Position numbers and translations under genes: made by a program. The notes under the pieces were generated by a model. It had not been told where the DNA came from, ran no database searches, and saw nothing but the letters and a program-made list of their open reading frames with translations. This document shows, piece after piece, positions 44,263-54,992 of a stretch of DNA of 64,000 nt (its first letter is position 1; each line of letters begins with the position of its first letter). The DNA comes from Chaetomium olivaceum (taxonomy: Eukaryota > Ascomycota > Sordariomycetes > Sordariales > Chaetomiaceae), in NCBI GenBank assembly GCA_039881045.1, contig JAYWVB010000064.1:62001-126000 (forward strand), read 5' to 3'.

Positions 44263-44533
44263 ACAACAGTTGTGAAAACTGAGTTCTGTCCAACTAAGTT
44301 GGCAAGGTTTGAGTCACAAGGGTTACACCCATGGCTGGGGTTTCGCACAGGTAACTATACGGAAAGTACCCTGATGAGGAGCTGGGATCCCATATGGATA
44401 AAGTTCGGGGTTGGTGTGACATTGTATTCCCGGTGTTATCATGTGGAACGACCCTCAGAGCTCCGGACTCTGTTCCCTGGGTGACCTTGTTCTCTGTGTC
44501 AAAACCTAATCCCCTTCTGGTCATCGAAAGCCC

Positions 44534-45775
44534 ATGACTGCTACTCCGGATCAGACGCTGATCGTGCCCGACACGATGGCCGACGATATTTTTGCAGAAC
44601 TACTGTACCTACGGCGGCTCGACGAGTACAGCTCTGTCAAGCCGTATCTCATCACGTTCGATGTCGCCCAGTTCGGCCAGAATGCTCAACAAACTAATAT
44701 CAAGCTCGAGCCACGACAAACGCGCCTTCGCCCCATCAACAGGTCTAGTCAAGACTTCAATGTCAACGTGAACGGTTTCGAAATTGGTCACTTCCCCTCA
44801 TCGATATCATCCCAAGATTGCGAAGATGGCGATTTCGTGCGCCAGAATTACTACCCCGAGGTTACTCGGTTTTTGCGTGCGAGATTCGACCCAAACCTTG
44901 AGGGATTGCACGTTATCACCCACCAGGTGGGTTCGTTCGTTCCTACGCCACGATTGCATTGTAAAGCACGGCTGACAGGTTCCTTCGGGAAGCTCCGGAG
45001 ACGCAGCCCTCGATTTCCGTCGTTGGCCCTTGACGAGATCAAGACTTTGCAGCCGGTCAACAAAGCACATGCGGGTAAGTCTAGCCTTATGGCGAACACC
45101 ACTCTGGACAACCTTGCCTAGGTATATGGTAACTTCCCGGCCAGATTATTCGCCAGGGGGTGCATTGCCGCGGTTACAAAGTTTTCTCGCCCAAAATCGA
45201 CACCTCCAGGTCTCCCATACAAAATTATCAAGTAAGTGAAGGTTTACTACTACCAAGCGACTGTTGGAAAGCCCTAGGACCCGCTAACCCGGGTCTCGTC
45301 ACGGATATAAAGCGTTTGGAGGGTGCTGCACGGTCCCAATCGCGACTGGCCACTCGCCATGTGCGACTACACGACACTTGACTTGAACGACATTGAGGTC
45401 ATGGACAACGTTGGGCGTGATCACGTCACCGAGGGCATCGAGGTGTACTATAACCCGAATCAGGTGTGTGGTACTTTGTGGATCACCAGCGCCCAGAAGA
45501 CGTCGTTGTGTTCTGCAACACAGATAGCAGATCGCTCGAAATTCCGTGTACGTTGCAACTGACCTACACCGACACAGCACCTGTCCTCCATTTAAACACT
45601 CGATGCAGCTGGTATCCCACTAATGTACCTTTCTCCAACTAGTCTCACCCCATGCAGCTTTGAGTATCAACCTGACGAGACGCCGAGAGCACCGAGGGAG
45701 AGCTTGGAAGTCCGGGTAGCGTGCTTCTTCAAGGATCCTGATTTTGGCCCAGGCCCAGGCTCCGTTGATCTCTAA
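44534..45775 (+). pseudogene. CmcJ/GA4-desaturase-like oxygenase family protein
   Basis: Begins MTATPDQTLIVPDT, with VNVNGFEIGHFPSS and an N-terminal half resembling the fungal AsaB/GA4-desaturase family. Later pieces: DWPLAMCDYTTLDLNDIEV and EGIEVYYNPNQ (about 45345-45465). After a two-base surplus in a GTGTGTG run the sequence continues WYFVDHQRPEDVVVFCNTDS. The last exon has DETPRAPRESLEVRVACFF (about 45675-45735), the family's typical C-terminal motif. Introns are plausible near 44920 and 45560 but exact borders are not resolved. Members are linked to oxidative steps in secondary metabolism, but no synthase gene is nearby. Frameshift and unclear exons suggest decay. Confidence 0.6.
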
Positions 45776-46055
45776 ACCACACTCCAATAAACCCTCGCTG
45801 ATTACGACTTGAGAGGAGAGGGGTTTGGAAGGTGATATTAGTCATAAGAGATATGGGGGGAGTCTTGGGGGTGCCAGAGCGTGCACTGGTGTACAACCGA
45901 AATCCGCGGCACTGGTCAAAACGGGCGCAATGTCAAGGAGTGGAAGGCTTCCAACAGAGAGCTCGGTAGCTCGGATATCATTCTCAGTATCCCATCGTAC
46001 AAATTACACCCCAACGCTTTGCTAATGCTACAATACCCTGAAAGTAATTACTCGT

Positions 46056-46862
46056 CTACTGTGACTTCATGACCTCGAATATGCTGCTAATGCTGGGCAT
46101 CGTCTTGAGGCTTCGCCCGCCGGAAAAGCTTGGTGTCCGTGTCGGTGAAGGCTCAAGCAGATCAAGCCCTGGGGTGTGGGGTTCAACTTCCTCGAACTCG
46201 GTGAAGGGAGAATGGGAAAAGCCGAAGAGCGGTGTAGTGGGTGAAGGAGTCGCGGTTGTGACCGGCGAGACGGGCGGGAGCGGCGTCTCGTTGAAGAAGG
46301 CAAGGAGCAACAAGTGAAGTGAAGTTCGGCTGTGGCGGTCGGGGAGAGGAACATGGGCCGGCTGATCCTCTTGTACGAACGAGGGCGGAAGACGGGCGGT
46401 GGCCCAGCCGAGGAGGTCTTGGGGTGGTCGGACGACACGGTTGGCGGGGGAAGGTTGAGCGAGAAACTGTCGTTGAAAATGGGTTGGTCGAAGAGGTCCT
46501 CTGTCGGCGGGGGCGATGGCGACGGTGACGGTGTTGCTAGTTCCCTGGGGGCTGGCGGCTGGGGGGGTGGCGGCCTTGAAGCGAGAGAGCCGTTCTGGCG
46601 CAGCAGAAAGTCGCTTGCTGTGGCGTCGCTCGAGCTCGACCTGCAGGTTCCTCAACGGAGACGGAGACCGGCAGGACCTCTTCTTGGGCTTGTTCGCATG
46701 GTGCTCGAAAAGGGCAATTGCATCCGGTACAGCGACATTGCTCGAGGTGGTATGGTTCAGGTCATCGAGGAGAAGGCTAATTTGGTTGTCTTCGAGATCT
46801 GCCAGCAGATCAATGACCCGGTCGATGGAGGAACGCGACCGTTGGTGGCCTTTGGTAGGCAT
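46056..46862 (-). CDS. Conserved disordered fungal protein, function unknown
   Basis: Open frame of 268 residues from MPTKGHQRSRSSIDRVI to IFEVMKSQ. The N-terminal helix (SSIDRVIDLLADLEDNQISL) is amphipathic; the rest is Ser/Pro/Thr-rich and predicted disordered by composition. The ATG at 46862 was preferred to the upstream Met at 47264 because the added 134 residues look like untranslated leader (poly-CCAC, GC-poor). Between about 46562 and 46315 a different frame reads more protein-like (FDQPIFNDSFSLNLPPP; YKRISRPMFLSPTATAEL). The change could be caused by a C7 run and a tandem ACTTC duplication, which would offset each other. No function is assigned. Confidence 0.55.
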   Translation of the reverse strand: MPTKGHQRSRSSIDRVIDLLADLEDNQISLLLDDLNHTTSSNVAVPDAIALFEHHANKPKKRSCRSPSPLRNLQVELERRHSKRLSAAPERLSRFKAATPPAASPQGTSNTVTVAIAPADRGPLRPTHFQRQFLAQPSPANRVVRPPQDLLGWATARLPPSFVQEDQPAHVPLPDRHSRTSLHLLLLAFFNETPLPPVSPVTTATPSPTTPLFGFSHSPFTEFEEVEPHTPGLDLLEPSPTRTPSFSGGRSLKTMPSISSIFEVMKSQ

Positions 46863-48482
46863 CGTGGTGGTGATGGGGTGATGGATGATGGGAGAGAGCA
46901 AAGATCCGGGGAAAAGAGTGGATGAACCAATGTTCGTGTAGTGAATGGACCGGATATTGCTGTGTTGCTGTCGGAGCTGTGTTGTTGTATTGGGGGGCAG
47001 CGTGGTAAAAGAGCGGACCAACTGCTCGCGATGAGCTCGTTGTTGACAAGAGAAAAAGAAGTTCGAAATTGGGGGGATTGCAGCAGAAATGAGGATTCCC
47101 GGAACCGCGTTTGCGCAACCCCAACGTTCCCCAACTGTGGGGGCTCTATCCGGGGGGAGCTGGTCCCCGAAATAGGCACTAGCGTTAGAGCTCCCGAGAC
47201 CCTGGCTCCCCTGGCTCGCAACCTGGAAGCAGTCACGCACTTTCATGGATAGAATCCCCGCCAAACGGCCCGAGGCGGGTCATCCAATCCTCGCCCAATG
47301 TCTTGAATTTGGATGTTTGGCCACACGATCTGGGAGCGGCGAGAACCCAGACCGCCAGATTCAGGTCGGGTATGGCTTGGCCCGAGTCGATCTCGCCATT
47401 TGACACGCGCCTCCACAACAGCTCAGCTGCTCAGGAGGTTTTGCCTGGCAAATGTTTTTCTTCACTTTCGTTCAAGCCGGCGCATTCGACCCGTGGGTGG
47501 ATGGGTGCTCAGGGGCAGCGAACTAATGCAGCAATGGCCGGCTCAGAAGAAACTCCAAGCTCCAAGGTCTGGCCCAATCGCGTGCTACTACTACTAGTGC
47601 CTAAGGAAAGCACAGAAGTACACAGTACCTTAAGCATCCCATGCGCCAAACAGTTTTCTTTTGGTCGGTTTAGGTGCAGCGTTTCCCAATGACAACAACC
47701 AACTGGAAGCACCCGGCATCTCACGACCCCTGCGCGTTCTTAGCGATCTTGCCGTGGCGTGGCGGTCTCACCATGCACAAGCCCACGGCTCGCTGCAGCA
47801 AAGTCCAAATGATCGCCGGCGCTGGGCGGTGGAACGAGTCGCCCGCCAAGTTTTGAAAACACTCGGCCCATCCCCTGACAGGCCTGGCTTCCCACAAAAC
47901 CAAATCTGCGACTCGCTGTGTCGCCGCCGTGCAAATGCAGGGAGGGCTTTCTCCCCGGTGCTCCCGAAATGGAGCTGCAAGTAAAAATATATGTACATAC
48001 ATACATGTACGAATAGTGGTACTCCCACGTCACCAGCCGTTCCGAGCATCGAGCACATTAGCGTCTCTGTCATGACCAGTCAGACTCCAAGATGCCACCC
48101 TTCCTGTGTCTTCTCCAGTGATGTGCCATGCATGGGGTGGGCGCGGAAGGCCGAACTGCAGCCCGTTGATCCTGCCACCTCGAGAACCCCCCGGACACAA
48201 CCCGGCCACGGTGCGTAAGCCTTCCACAAGCCCCGATCGAGAGCACGACCCCGCTAGAGGATCACCGATCACCACCAGGAACTACCGAATCACGCCAACC
48301 GTTTCTGATCCCTCAGTATCCTCTTGTCTCATCCCCGCTGTCAGACACATAGTTCTTCGTAGATTACCTCCTCCACATTACAATAGGACGGAGAGAGTGT
48401 TCGGCAGCCGTAGCAACAGTTCCCGCTGCTTTGACCAACTAAGGCAGTTGCTAACAGTTACGCCCTTCTCGATCAAAGAACC
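46863..48482. other. Long intergenic region
   Basis: About 1.6 kb between divergently transcribed genes (disordered protein leftwards, P450 rightwards), so it should hold both promoters. It contains a short TACATACATACATGTA palindromic tract near 47990-48008. No conserved coding sequence or RNA gene recognised. Confidence 0.5.
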
Positions 48483-50488
48483 ATGGAGCCTAAAATCCAA
48501 CATTTCGGTGCATTTGGTTCCTCAGGCACGGTTCTCGTTGCAGGACTGACAATCTTCATCTTCGCTGCGTATCACACACTCTGGGCTCACAAGAGGGGCA
48601 TGCCCCCACTCCCACCTGGTCCTCCACCAGAACCCTTGTTGGGACATTATCGAATCGTCCCGCAAGACGCCGCGTTCAAACGATACGCTGAGTGGGCAAA
48701 GGAGTACGGTACGATACTATGAGAGACTACTCTATGTGCCGTTGACTAGACTAACATGTGGTGACCCTTGCCATTCTGGCCCGGCAGAGAGCGATGTGCT
48801 TTTCTTTCAAACCTTTGGCACCAAATGGGTGGTCCTAAACAGCCTCGCGCGCGGCGACCGAGCTACTTGAGAAGCGAGGATCAAGCTACGCAGACCGCCC
48901 CCGTTTCGTCATGTTTGAGGAGTATGTCGTCCCCCATGCGTAAGCACAACACACACTGACCCTGTCAAGAATGGGCTGGTCACCCACTCTCACCTGGCTC
49001 CGCTGGGGCCCAAAGTACCAACTTCACCGGAAGGTCTTGCAGCCCCCTTTCACCAAGTCCCGGGTTGGCCAATACACAGCTCATCAGCGAAGGGAAGCTA
49101 TGATCTGCTGCAAGGGCCTGATTGACAACCCGGACGACTGGCTCATCTCGGTCAGGCGGTTCTCAGTGGCCATCGTGCTCCAGATCGCGTACGGGCTTGA
49201 GGTGGAAGGACCCGAAAGTCAGTGGATTCGGTTGGCCGAGGATACTGCCAATGCAATCGGCAAATCGGGAGCACCCGCAAGTTCGATCATGGACCGCTTT
49301 CCTGCGAGTGAGTATCAGGGGTGCCCGGTCCCGGCCACGTTACCCGTCGAGTCCTAATGCCTATTTACAGCTCGGTACCTGCCTAGCTGGCTCCCATTCA
49401 TGGAGAGGCTACGTTATGCGCATACATGGAGGCCTGCGATCCAGAATCTCACTAGCCTGCCCTTTGAGGCATCGTTAAAAGCATTGGTACGGCTCTCTCC
49501 TTTTTAAGTTTGGCTTAATACACAAGCTGATTCTAGTCTCAGACTTCGGGGACGGACAACCACTCATTTGTTCACTCGCGAATGGGTATCTTCAACCATA
49601 ATACCCACAACAAACTACCCAACGACTTCGACCTAGAGGACATCAAAGGAGCGGCGGCAACTATCGTCATCGCCGGCAATGACACTGTGAGCCACAAACT
49701 TCTAAATAAATCACCGCAGCAGGACGCTTACTCCTTCCTAGACTGCTGCAACAATCATGCTCCTCGTCCTCTACTTGATGCAGAACTCTGACGCACAGCG
49801 CGAGGCACAAGACGAGGTCGACCGAGTGGTAGGAGGCGAGAGACTGCCAACATGGGACGATATCCCCAACCTACCTTACACAAACCTTATCTTGCAGGAG
49901 ACCTACCGGATGAACCCGCTTTCATCACTAGGTATTCCCCACGCAAGCGTCGCAGACGACGTGTACAACGGCATGTTTATCCCAAAGGGCACGGTGGTCT
50001 ATCCGAACGTCTGGGCCATGTGTCACGACGAGTCCATCTATGCCGAACCCTCCCGGTTCCGGCCCGAGAGGTATCTGTCTAAGGAGCTAGGGGGCAACGG
50101 AGAGCCATTACCAGTGGGGAATTTTGGGTTTGGGCGACGGTAAGCACCTATGACAAGCTTAATGAATTCAAGGTTAACCCAAGTGGATGTAGTATCTGCA
50201 TTGGCAGGAACCTAGCCGAGAACAGCCTCTTGATCGCACTGGCCACGATGCTCGCCACTGTTGATATTGACTGGCCTCAGGGAGCAGATGGCAAACCAAC
50301 CCCTTTTGAGCCCGAATGGTCCTACAGGGGTCAAGCGTACGTTGATATTCAAACGACACATGAGTTACAGTCACTAATTCTGGTGCAGTACCGTCTTGCC
50401 GTTCAAGGCCTCGATCACAAGCCGATCCGCCAAATCCAAAGCATTGCTCGATGCAGAGGTACAAGCTTCGGAGGCCCGTCGCCCTTGA
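48483..50488 (+). CDS. Cytochrome P450 (E-class), possible frameshift in exon 2
   Basis: Eight exons can be placed: 48483-48708, 48788-48921, 48970-49307, 49371-49486, 49537-49686, 49742-50139, 50193-50336 and 50389-50488. They give roughly 530 residues. An N-terminal membrane anchor (VLVAGLTIFIFAAYHTLW) is followed by the proline hinge PPLPPGPPPEPLLGH. The I-helix AGNDTT has the oxygen-activation Thr; ETYR is the ExxR; FRPERY follows; the haem loop is FGFGRRICIGRNLA with the Cys ligand split by an intron. Splice phases agree everywhere except inside exon 2, where a CGCGCGCGG run near 48847 throws the frame off by one. It resembles O-methylsterigmatocystin oxidoreductase-type fungal P450s; the substrate is unknown. 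Acts in the ER membrane with NADPH-P450 reductase. Confidence 0.85.
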
Positions 50489-50638
50489 TGGCCGACAATG
50501 TCCAGATCTTTTCCTTGCTTTTTCATACCAGCGGTATTTACTCCCAGCCAGTCCCTTATTTACATATCTCATACACCTCTCATCCTCAACATGGTTACCC
50601 CTTTACTCCACCGCCTCCACTTCTCCCCCCTTTCCACC

Positions 50639-52006
50639 TCATTTAAAGAAATCCAAGGGGAACCCGTTCGCCATCGCCTGGAACCCCGCCACATTCGGAT
50701 GCAGGTGATCTCCCCCATCATACTGCCTCGCCAGCTGGCTCTTGACGGAAGGATCCCCAATCAACGCCGAAAAGTCCACCGTGGCATCAAACGTACCGCT
50801 CTTCAGAATCCAATCATTTACCTTGACCCGGGTCTGCTCCCGCGTAGGGTTCGAGTAGGACTGCCCGTTCCCCCCAAACGGCGTGATCGTCCCCCCAATA
50901 GTCTTGATCCCCGCCGCCTGACAATCACTTGCAATCTTTTGAAACGCTTGCTGCAGCCTATTCCCAATCCCATTCTGCGTCCCAGAATCCGTGCCCCCCC
51001 CCGATATCATTCACCCCCTCAAACACCATCACCCACTTGACCCCTGCCACCTTCAACGCATCCCGCTCGTACCGCGTCAACAACGTCGGGCCCAACCCGC
51101 CCTGCAACACCGCATTACCCCCCGCCGCCTGGTTATTCACCCCGATATGGCTCAGATTCCCCGCCTTCTGCATCCTTGCCAGCAACAGATCCGGCCAGCG
51201 ATCATTCCCGTCATCCGTGCTCCCGCGCCCATCCGTGATGCTATCCCCCAGGATCACAAACGCGCCCGCCTCGGGCGGCGCCCACGCCTCCACCGCCGAC
51301 ACAAAATACCAGTGTTTGGTATTGCCCCCGCCCGACAGCGTCGCCGCGCTCACCCGGTTCCCGGCCTGCATGTGCGAGGTGGTGCGGCTGCCCGGGTGGC
51401 CGGTGATGCTGCTGCCCGACTGGCCGGGTTGCGAGTACAGGGACACGGCGATGTTGGCCTGGGCGGGCGCGGCGAAGTCGACGGGGTCGCTGTAGGCGAC
51501 CTGCCCGCGCGGGATGGTGATGGACGCGGACCCGTTGTTGAAGGTCAGCGGCTTGAGCGTCGCCGTGTCGATGCCGGCCACGCCGGCTTTGCCGCCTTGC
51601 GGCAGGGCGATGGAGGCGGCCGTGATCGGCAGGTCGCTGGCGCCGAAGGTGTTGCTGATTTGGATGCGGAGGCGCTCCGCGCCGAGGGAGAGGTGTAGCG
51701 TTTGCCGGAGGGTGGCGTCGCGGAAGACGCCGCCGCCGCCGTTCTTTTTGGGTTGGAGCGTTAGAGGAATTTTCTTTGGGGGCGGTTATGGGATGTGAAA
51801 CTTACAAAGGGTGAGGGAGGCATGTTGTTGGGCTCGACTAGCTGTGGCATCGACGTCCAGGTGGCAACCCAATGCCAGTCGTCGTCGGCTCTAGGAGCCA
51901 CTGCACCCCGGCTCGATCCGGCATCTTCTGGCGTGGGGACGGCGGAAGTGGGAGACAGCAGCAACAATGAAGCAGCAATAGCTGCCCAGCGCGGGAGAGA
52001 CAACAT
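50639..52006 (-). CDS. Secreted SGNH/GDSL-type hydrolase, possible homopolymer frameshift
   Basis: Two exons: 52006-51806 and 51743-50639, with a GTAAGT donor. The signal peptide is MLSLPRWAAIAASLLLLSPTS. After an N-terminal beta-rich region comes the catalytic SGNH domain: block I VILGDSITDGRGS (nucleophile Ser), the Gly block NNQAAGGNAVL, block III GVNDI (Asn) and block V DHLHPN (Asp and His). At a run of nine G on the coding strand (50994-51002) the frame shifts. With eight G it would continue TDSGTQNGIGNRLQQ to ...ANGFPLDFFK. The complete catalytic set and otherwise clean frame suggest a functional extracellular esterase or lipase-like enzyme with a sequence error or polymorphism. It converges with the P450 gene, 150 bases apart. 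Confidence 0.85.
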
Positions 52007-53103
52007 GGCTAGAAGTCACTCCAAACGTCTAGCGAGTCTTGGCTGTGAATCCAGCGGGACGGACCCGAGCAAGCAGGCGATGTCTCGCGTGGGTTTTGTA
52101 CACACCAACGTCGTATCCTCGGCGGATGTTCAGTGCCCGAAAGTTGATTTTGGCTAAGGGTTTATGGAGTCTGATTTAGCCAGAGTTGGGCCCCGCGACG
52201 GGACATGGTCACAGCTGGTCAAGGCGATTTACCCAGCTGGATACTCGTAGTAAGGGATCTGCGGCGGATATCCCTACTGGTGGGATAATTCTGTGGGCGG
52301 GACTACAACGACGAATCTTGGTAGGAACCTGTTTGATATTGTTTCCCAGGTCCACGTGCGATTTGCACATCACCGTATGTTTCCTACACAGAAAGTAAAC
52401 CATACATGTAATTGACTCAAGCTTACTGGTTTCGGGCGAAGGGCTGCAATAAATGAACAAAGGTTAAACTCGCCCGGTTGAAACACCAATGCGTTTCCCC
52501 AGTTGCAAATCTTACGCTCAACTACAGTGTAGCTAGGTAGGTAGGTAGGCATCATCCCTCGCATCGTCTTACATTTGAAAGTGATCCGTGTTTTGTCCCT
52601 TCTTCCTTATGCCATTTAGTATTCCTCCTTTCTCTCATTGTTTTTTTGCTTGCTATTTTTTCTTTCCGATCTTTCCGCCACCATAATTTCCACCATCAAA
52701 TAAAAGTTCCCTACCTTATGTACACCACCTGAGCTTGAAGGTAGGGCTCCAGAAGTTTGGTTATTCTGTACCTCTAGTAGGGTAGCGGTTAACTACAGAA
52801 TAAGATGATCTGTAGCGGGAGGAACACGGTAGTTGTACAGCAAACGTCTCGGTTGGGCGGCTCCTTTGTCCACAGGGCCATACCACGAACAAGCGTCGCG
52901 TAACAAAAATACAGGTGCTAACGAACCGTCAGAGGTCACTAGGAGTAGTCATATATACTATGAAGGTATAAAAGTGCGCCTGTCATCATGAAAACGAGCA
53001 TACTTTTGCTCCGCTTGCTTTTGCCACGCTCACATCGCAAGTGAGCGCCCGCCAGCGTCGACCTCGACCTTGGTATTCCCATTGGCTGGTACCAACCAAC
53101 TAC
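52007..53103. other. Intergenic promoter region
   Basis: About 1.1 kb between divergently transcribed hydrolase and kinase genes. Contains a TAGGTAGGTAGGTAGG tract near 52535 and T-rich stretches near 52640. No gene recognised. Confidence 0.5.
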
Positions 53104-54372
53104 ATGTTTAAGTTTGTTCGAGGCAACCGTGTCCGGACCGTACGGGCCGGCCACGCTTACGTTTTCAACAGCATGTCGGGTCAGTCTTACATCTTCAACC
53201 GGCCACTTCCCAGCGGGCGCGCAGAGCCAGGTACAGCTCGTCACCAACATCCACACCCACGAGTGGCTGTGCGGAAGGTAAGCAAGCAAAAGCCGGCCGT
53301 GCAAGATGCCCATGATCTAGCCCAGGTGCCCGAGGACAACGAGGTACGCATTCTCGACCACCTCAACGCGCTCGTCCACAACCCAGTATACCTCCTTACC
53401 GGCCTGACCCCACGCTGGAGCACCTGTCTCTCGCACGAGAAGGTCGCCGTCCAGCCCCAGGACGCATATCTCACGGCCGAGTGCCTGCGGATCAGCTACT
53501 GGAAACTCTGCAACGGCGGCAGCGTCTCCAGCGTAATCTCAAACTGGCGTTCGGGTTTTATGTCCGACAACATGGAGGGTAAGTTGTTCCCGGTGAGCTT
53601 TGTTGCGCGATGCATCGCGCAGGTCTGCGAGACGTTGCACTTTATGTACCATGCCGGGCACGAGGCCGTCTACCACTGCGACCTGCACCTGGGCAACATC
53701 TTTGTGCACTACGAGTCGGATCCGGGTAACGATGGCCTGCCAAACTTCTACATTGGGGATTTTGGCTGGGCGCACACTGCCAGCGAAGTGTGGCGCAACG
53801 ACCGCACGCATATGTATCTCGACGGTGGATACTCGCCGCTCGCTTCTGACAAGTTGCGAGCTTGTGAGCCTGCGCTGGGGACCGCACCGGCCCGTAAGCG
53901 CTTGCGGTGGGATGTGACCCGGTTCTTGAGCGCGCTGGAACAGCTTACGCGCCACACTGTTGTGCCCTGGACTAATAGTAGGAGTGCGAACCTTTCTAAC
54001 TCACCACCTCTGAGCGAGCAGGCGGCGGAGTTGAGGGGGTTGGTGAAGATGCTCGAGTTTGTGGATGCTCAAGATGGAGAAATGGCAGCCCGCAACCCCA
54101 CGAGTCGGCCCCCGTCTCTGGTGGAGGTGGTCCGCGCCGCGAAGAGGTTGGAGGAGTTCGCTCTGAAGGCCGAGATGTACACGGAACCGTTCGATGTGGT
54201 CGCCAATTGGGGAGAGTTGCAGCTGGCATGGAGTCAGAACGAGAAGCCGTTTGTGTTTGCGAGCGAGAAACGACCGGCCCTCCCTCAGACGCCGGATATA
54301 GCTGTGGCGAGGGCCGAGAACTATGGTAAGGCTAACATTGTTGGCCCGTGGACTTTGGTGGACTCGGAGTAG
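53104..54372 (+). CDS. Divergent protein kinase-like protein
   Basis: Single open frame; the first in-frame Met is at 53104 (422 residues). The N-lobe has VAVRKV as the likely ATP-anchoring lysine motif and EDNEVRILDHL as the alpha-C glutamate region, but no clear glycine-rich loop. The catalytic loop is HCDLHLGNIFVH instead of HRDxxxxN: the catalytic Asp and the Asn are present, the Arg is replaced by Cys. The metal-binding loop YIGDFGWAH is intact (DFG). The activation segment is short. It belongs to a fungus-specific class of orphan kinases; catalytic activity is plausible but unproven. The C-terminal 80 residues are unique. No introns or lesions are seen. Confidence 0.75.
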   Translation: MFKFVRGNRVRTVRAGHAYVFNSMSGQSYIFNRPLPSGRAEPGTARHQHPHPRVAVRKVSKQKPAVQDAHDLAQVPEDNEVRILDHLNALVHNPVYLLTGLTPRWSTCLSHEKVAVQPQDAYLTAECLRISYWKLCNGGSVSSVISNWRSGFMSDNMEGKLFPVSFVARCIAQVCETLHFMYHAGHEAVYHCDLHLGNIFVHYESDPGNDGLPNFYIGDFGWAHTASEVWRNDRTHMYLDGGYSPLASDKLRACEPALGTAPARKRLRWDVTRFLSALEQLTRHTVVPWTNSRSANLSNSPPLSEQAAELRGLVKMLEFVDAQDGEMAARNPTSRPPSLVEVVRAAKRLEEFALKAEMYTEPFDVVANWGELQLAWSQNEKPFVFASEKRPALPQTPDIAVARAENYGKANIVGPWTLVDSE

Positions 54373-54992
54373 TATATCAGGCAACCCTACACCTACTTGG
54401 GTCTGAAACGGACCATGTCGCTCGTTACGTAGCCTAGCCTTAATGCCCTTTTCATCGTACCAAAGAGAGAAGATAAAAGTGAGAAGTGCCTTTTGAAAAC
54501 AAAGATAATAATATTCTGTTATTGAGTAGTTGATAACTGCCGAAAGTGTGATCACCTATCAGTGAGCTTGCTCTTCCTGAAACTGCTACAGGTAGACTCT
54601 TAACTTGACCCAATGGTAACGGATTCTGATTAAAACCCAGCCGCAAGTCCTACCTGTATCAGTCCAGGTAGCACCACTAGACCCAAAAAATTACTTAGTT
54701 ATGAATAGAAGTATAATAGTATAGACTTGTCCATATTTCGAACCCAGAACTGGTCCCAGACTCCCAAATTTTGATGAGACTCCGAAAGACTCTGGCTGAC
54801 ATCCGACTGGCCCATCCACCGCCCGTGCCCATGTTCCCTCATTAATCCCCCTGTCAACGCCCCCCTGTTGCTGGTTGGCTCCCATTCTTTCACATTGGTG
54901 CCTGATGGTCAGTAAGCAAACCAACTGAATCCCCTCAAATTCGCAAGACAGCGCTGACGCTGGGGCAGGGAAGTCAAACAGACACGAACAAA
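54373..54992. other. Intergenic, no feature seen
   Basis: About 620 bases between the kinase stop and the monooxygenase start; presumably the latter's promoter. Confidence 0.5.

Noticed and set aside
46863..47264. Extra 134-residue N-terminus for the disordered protein from a Met at 47264
   Set aside because: Composition is leader-like and the inner Met at 46862 begins the first helical, protein-like segment.
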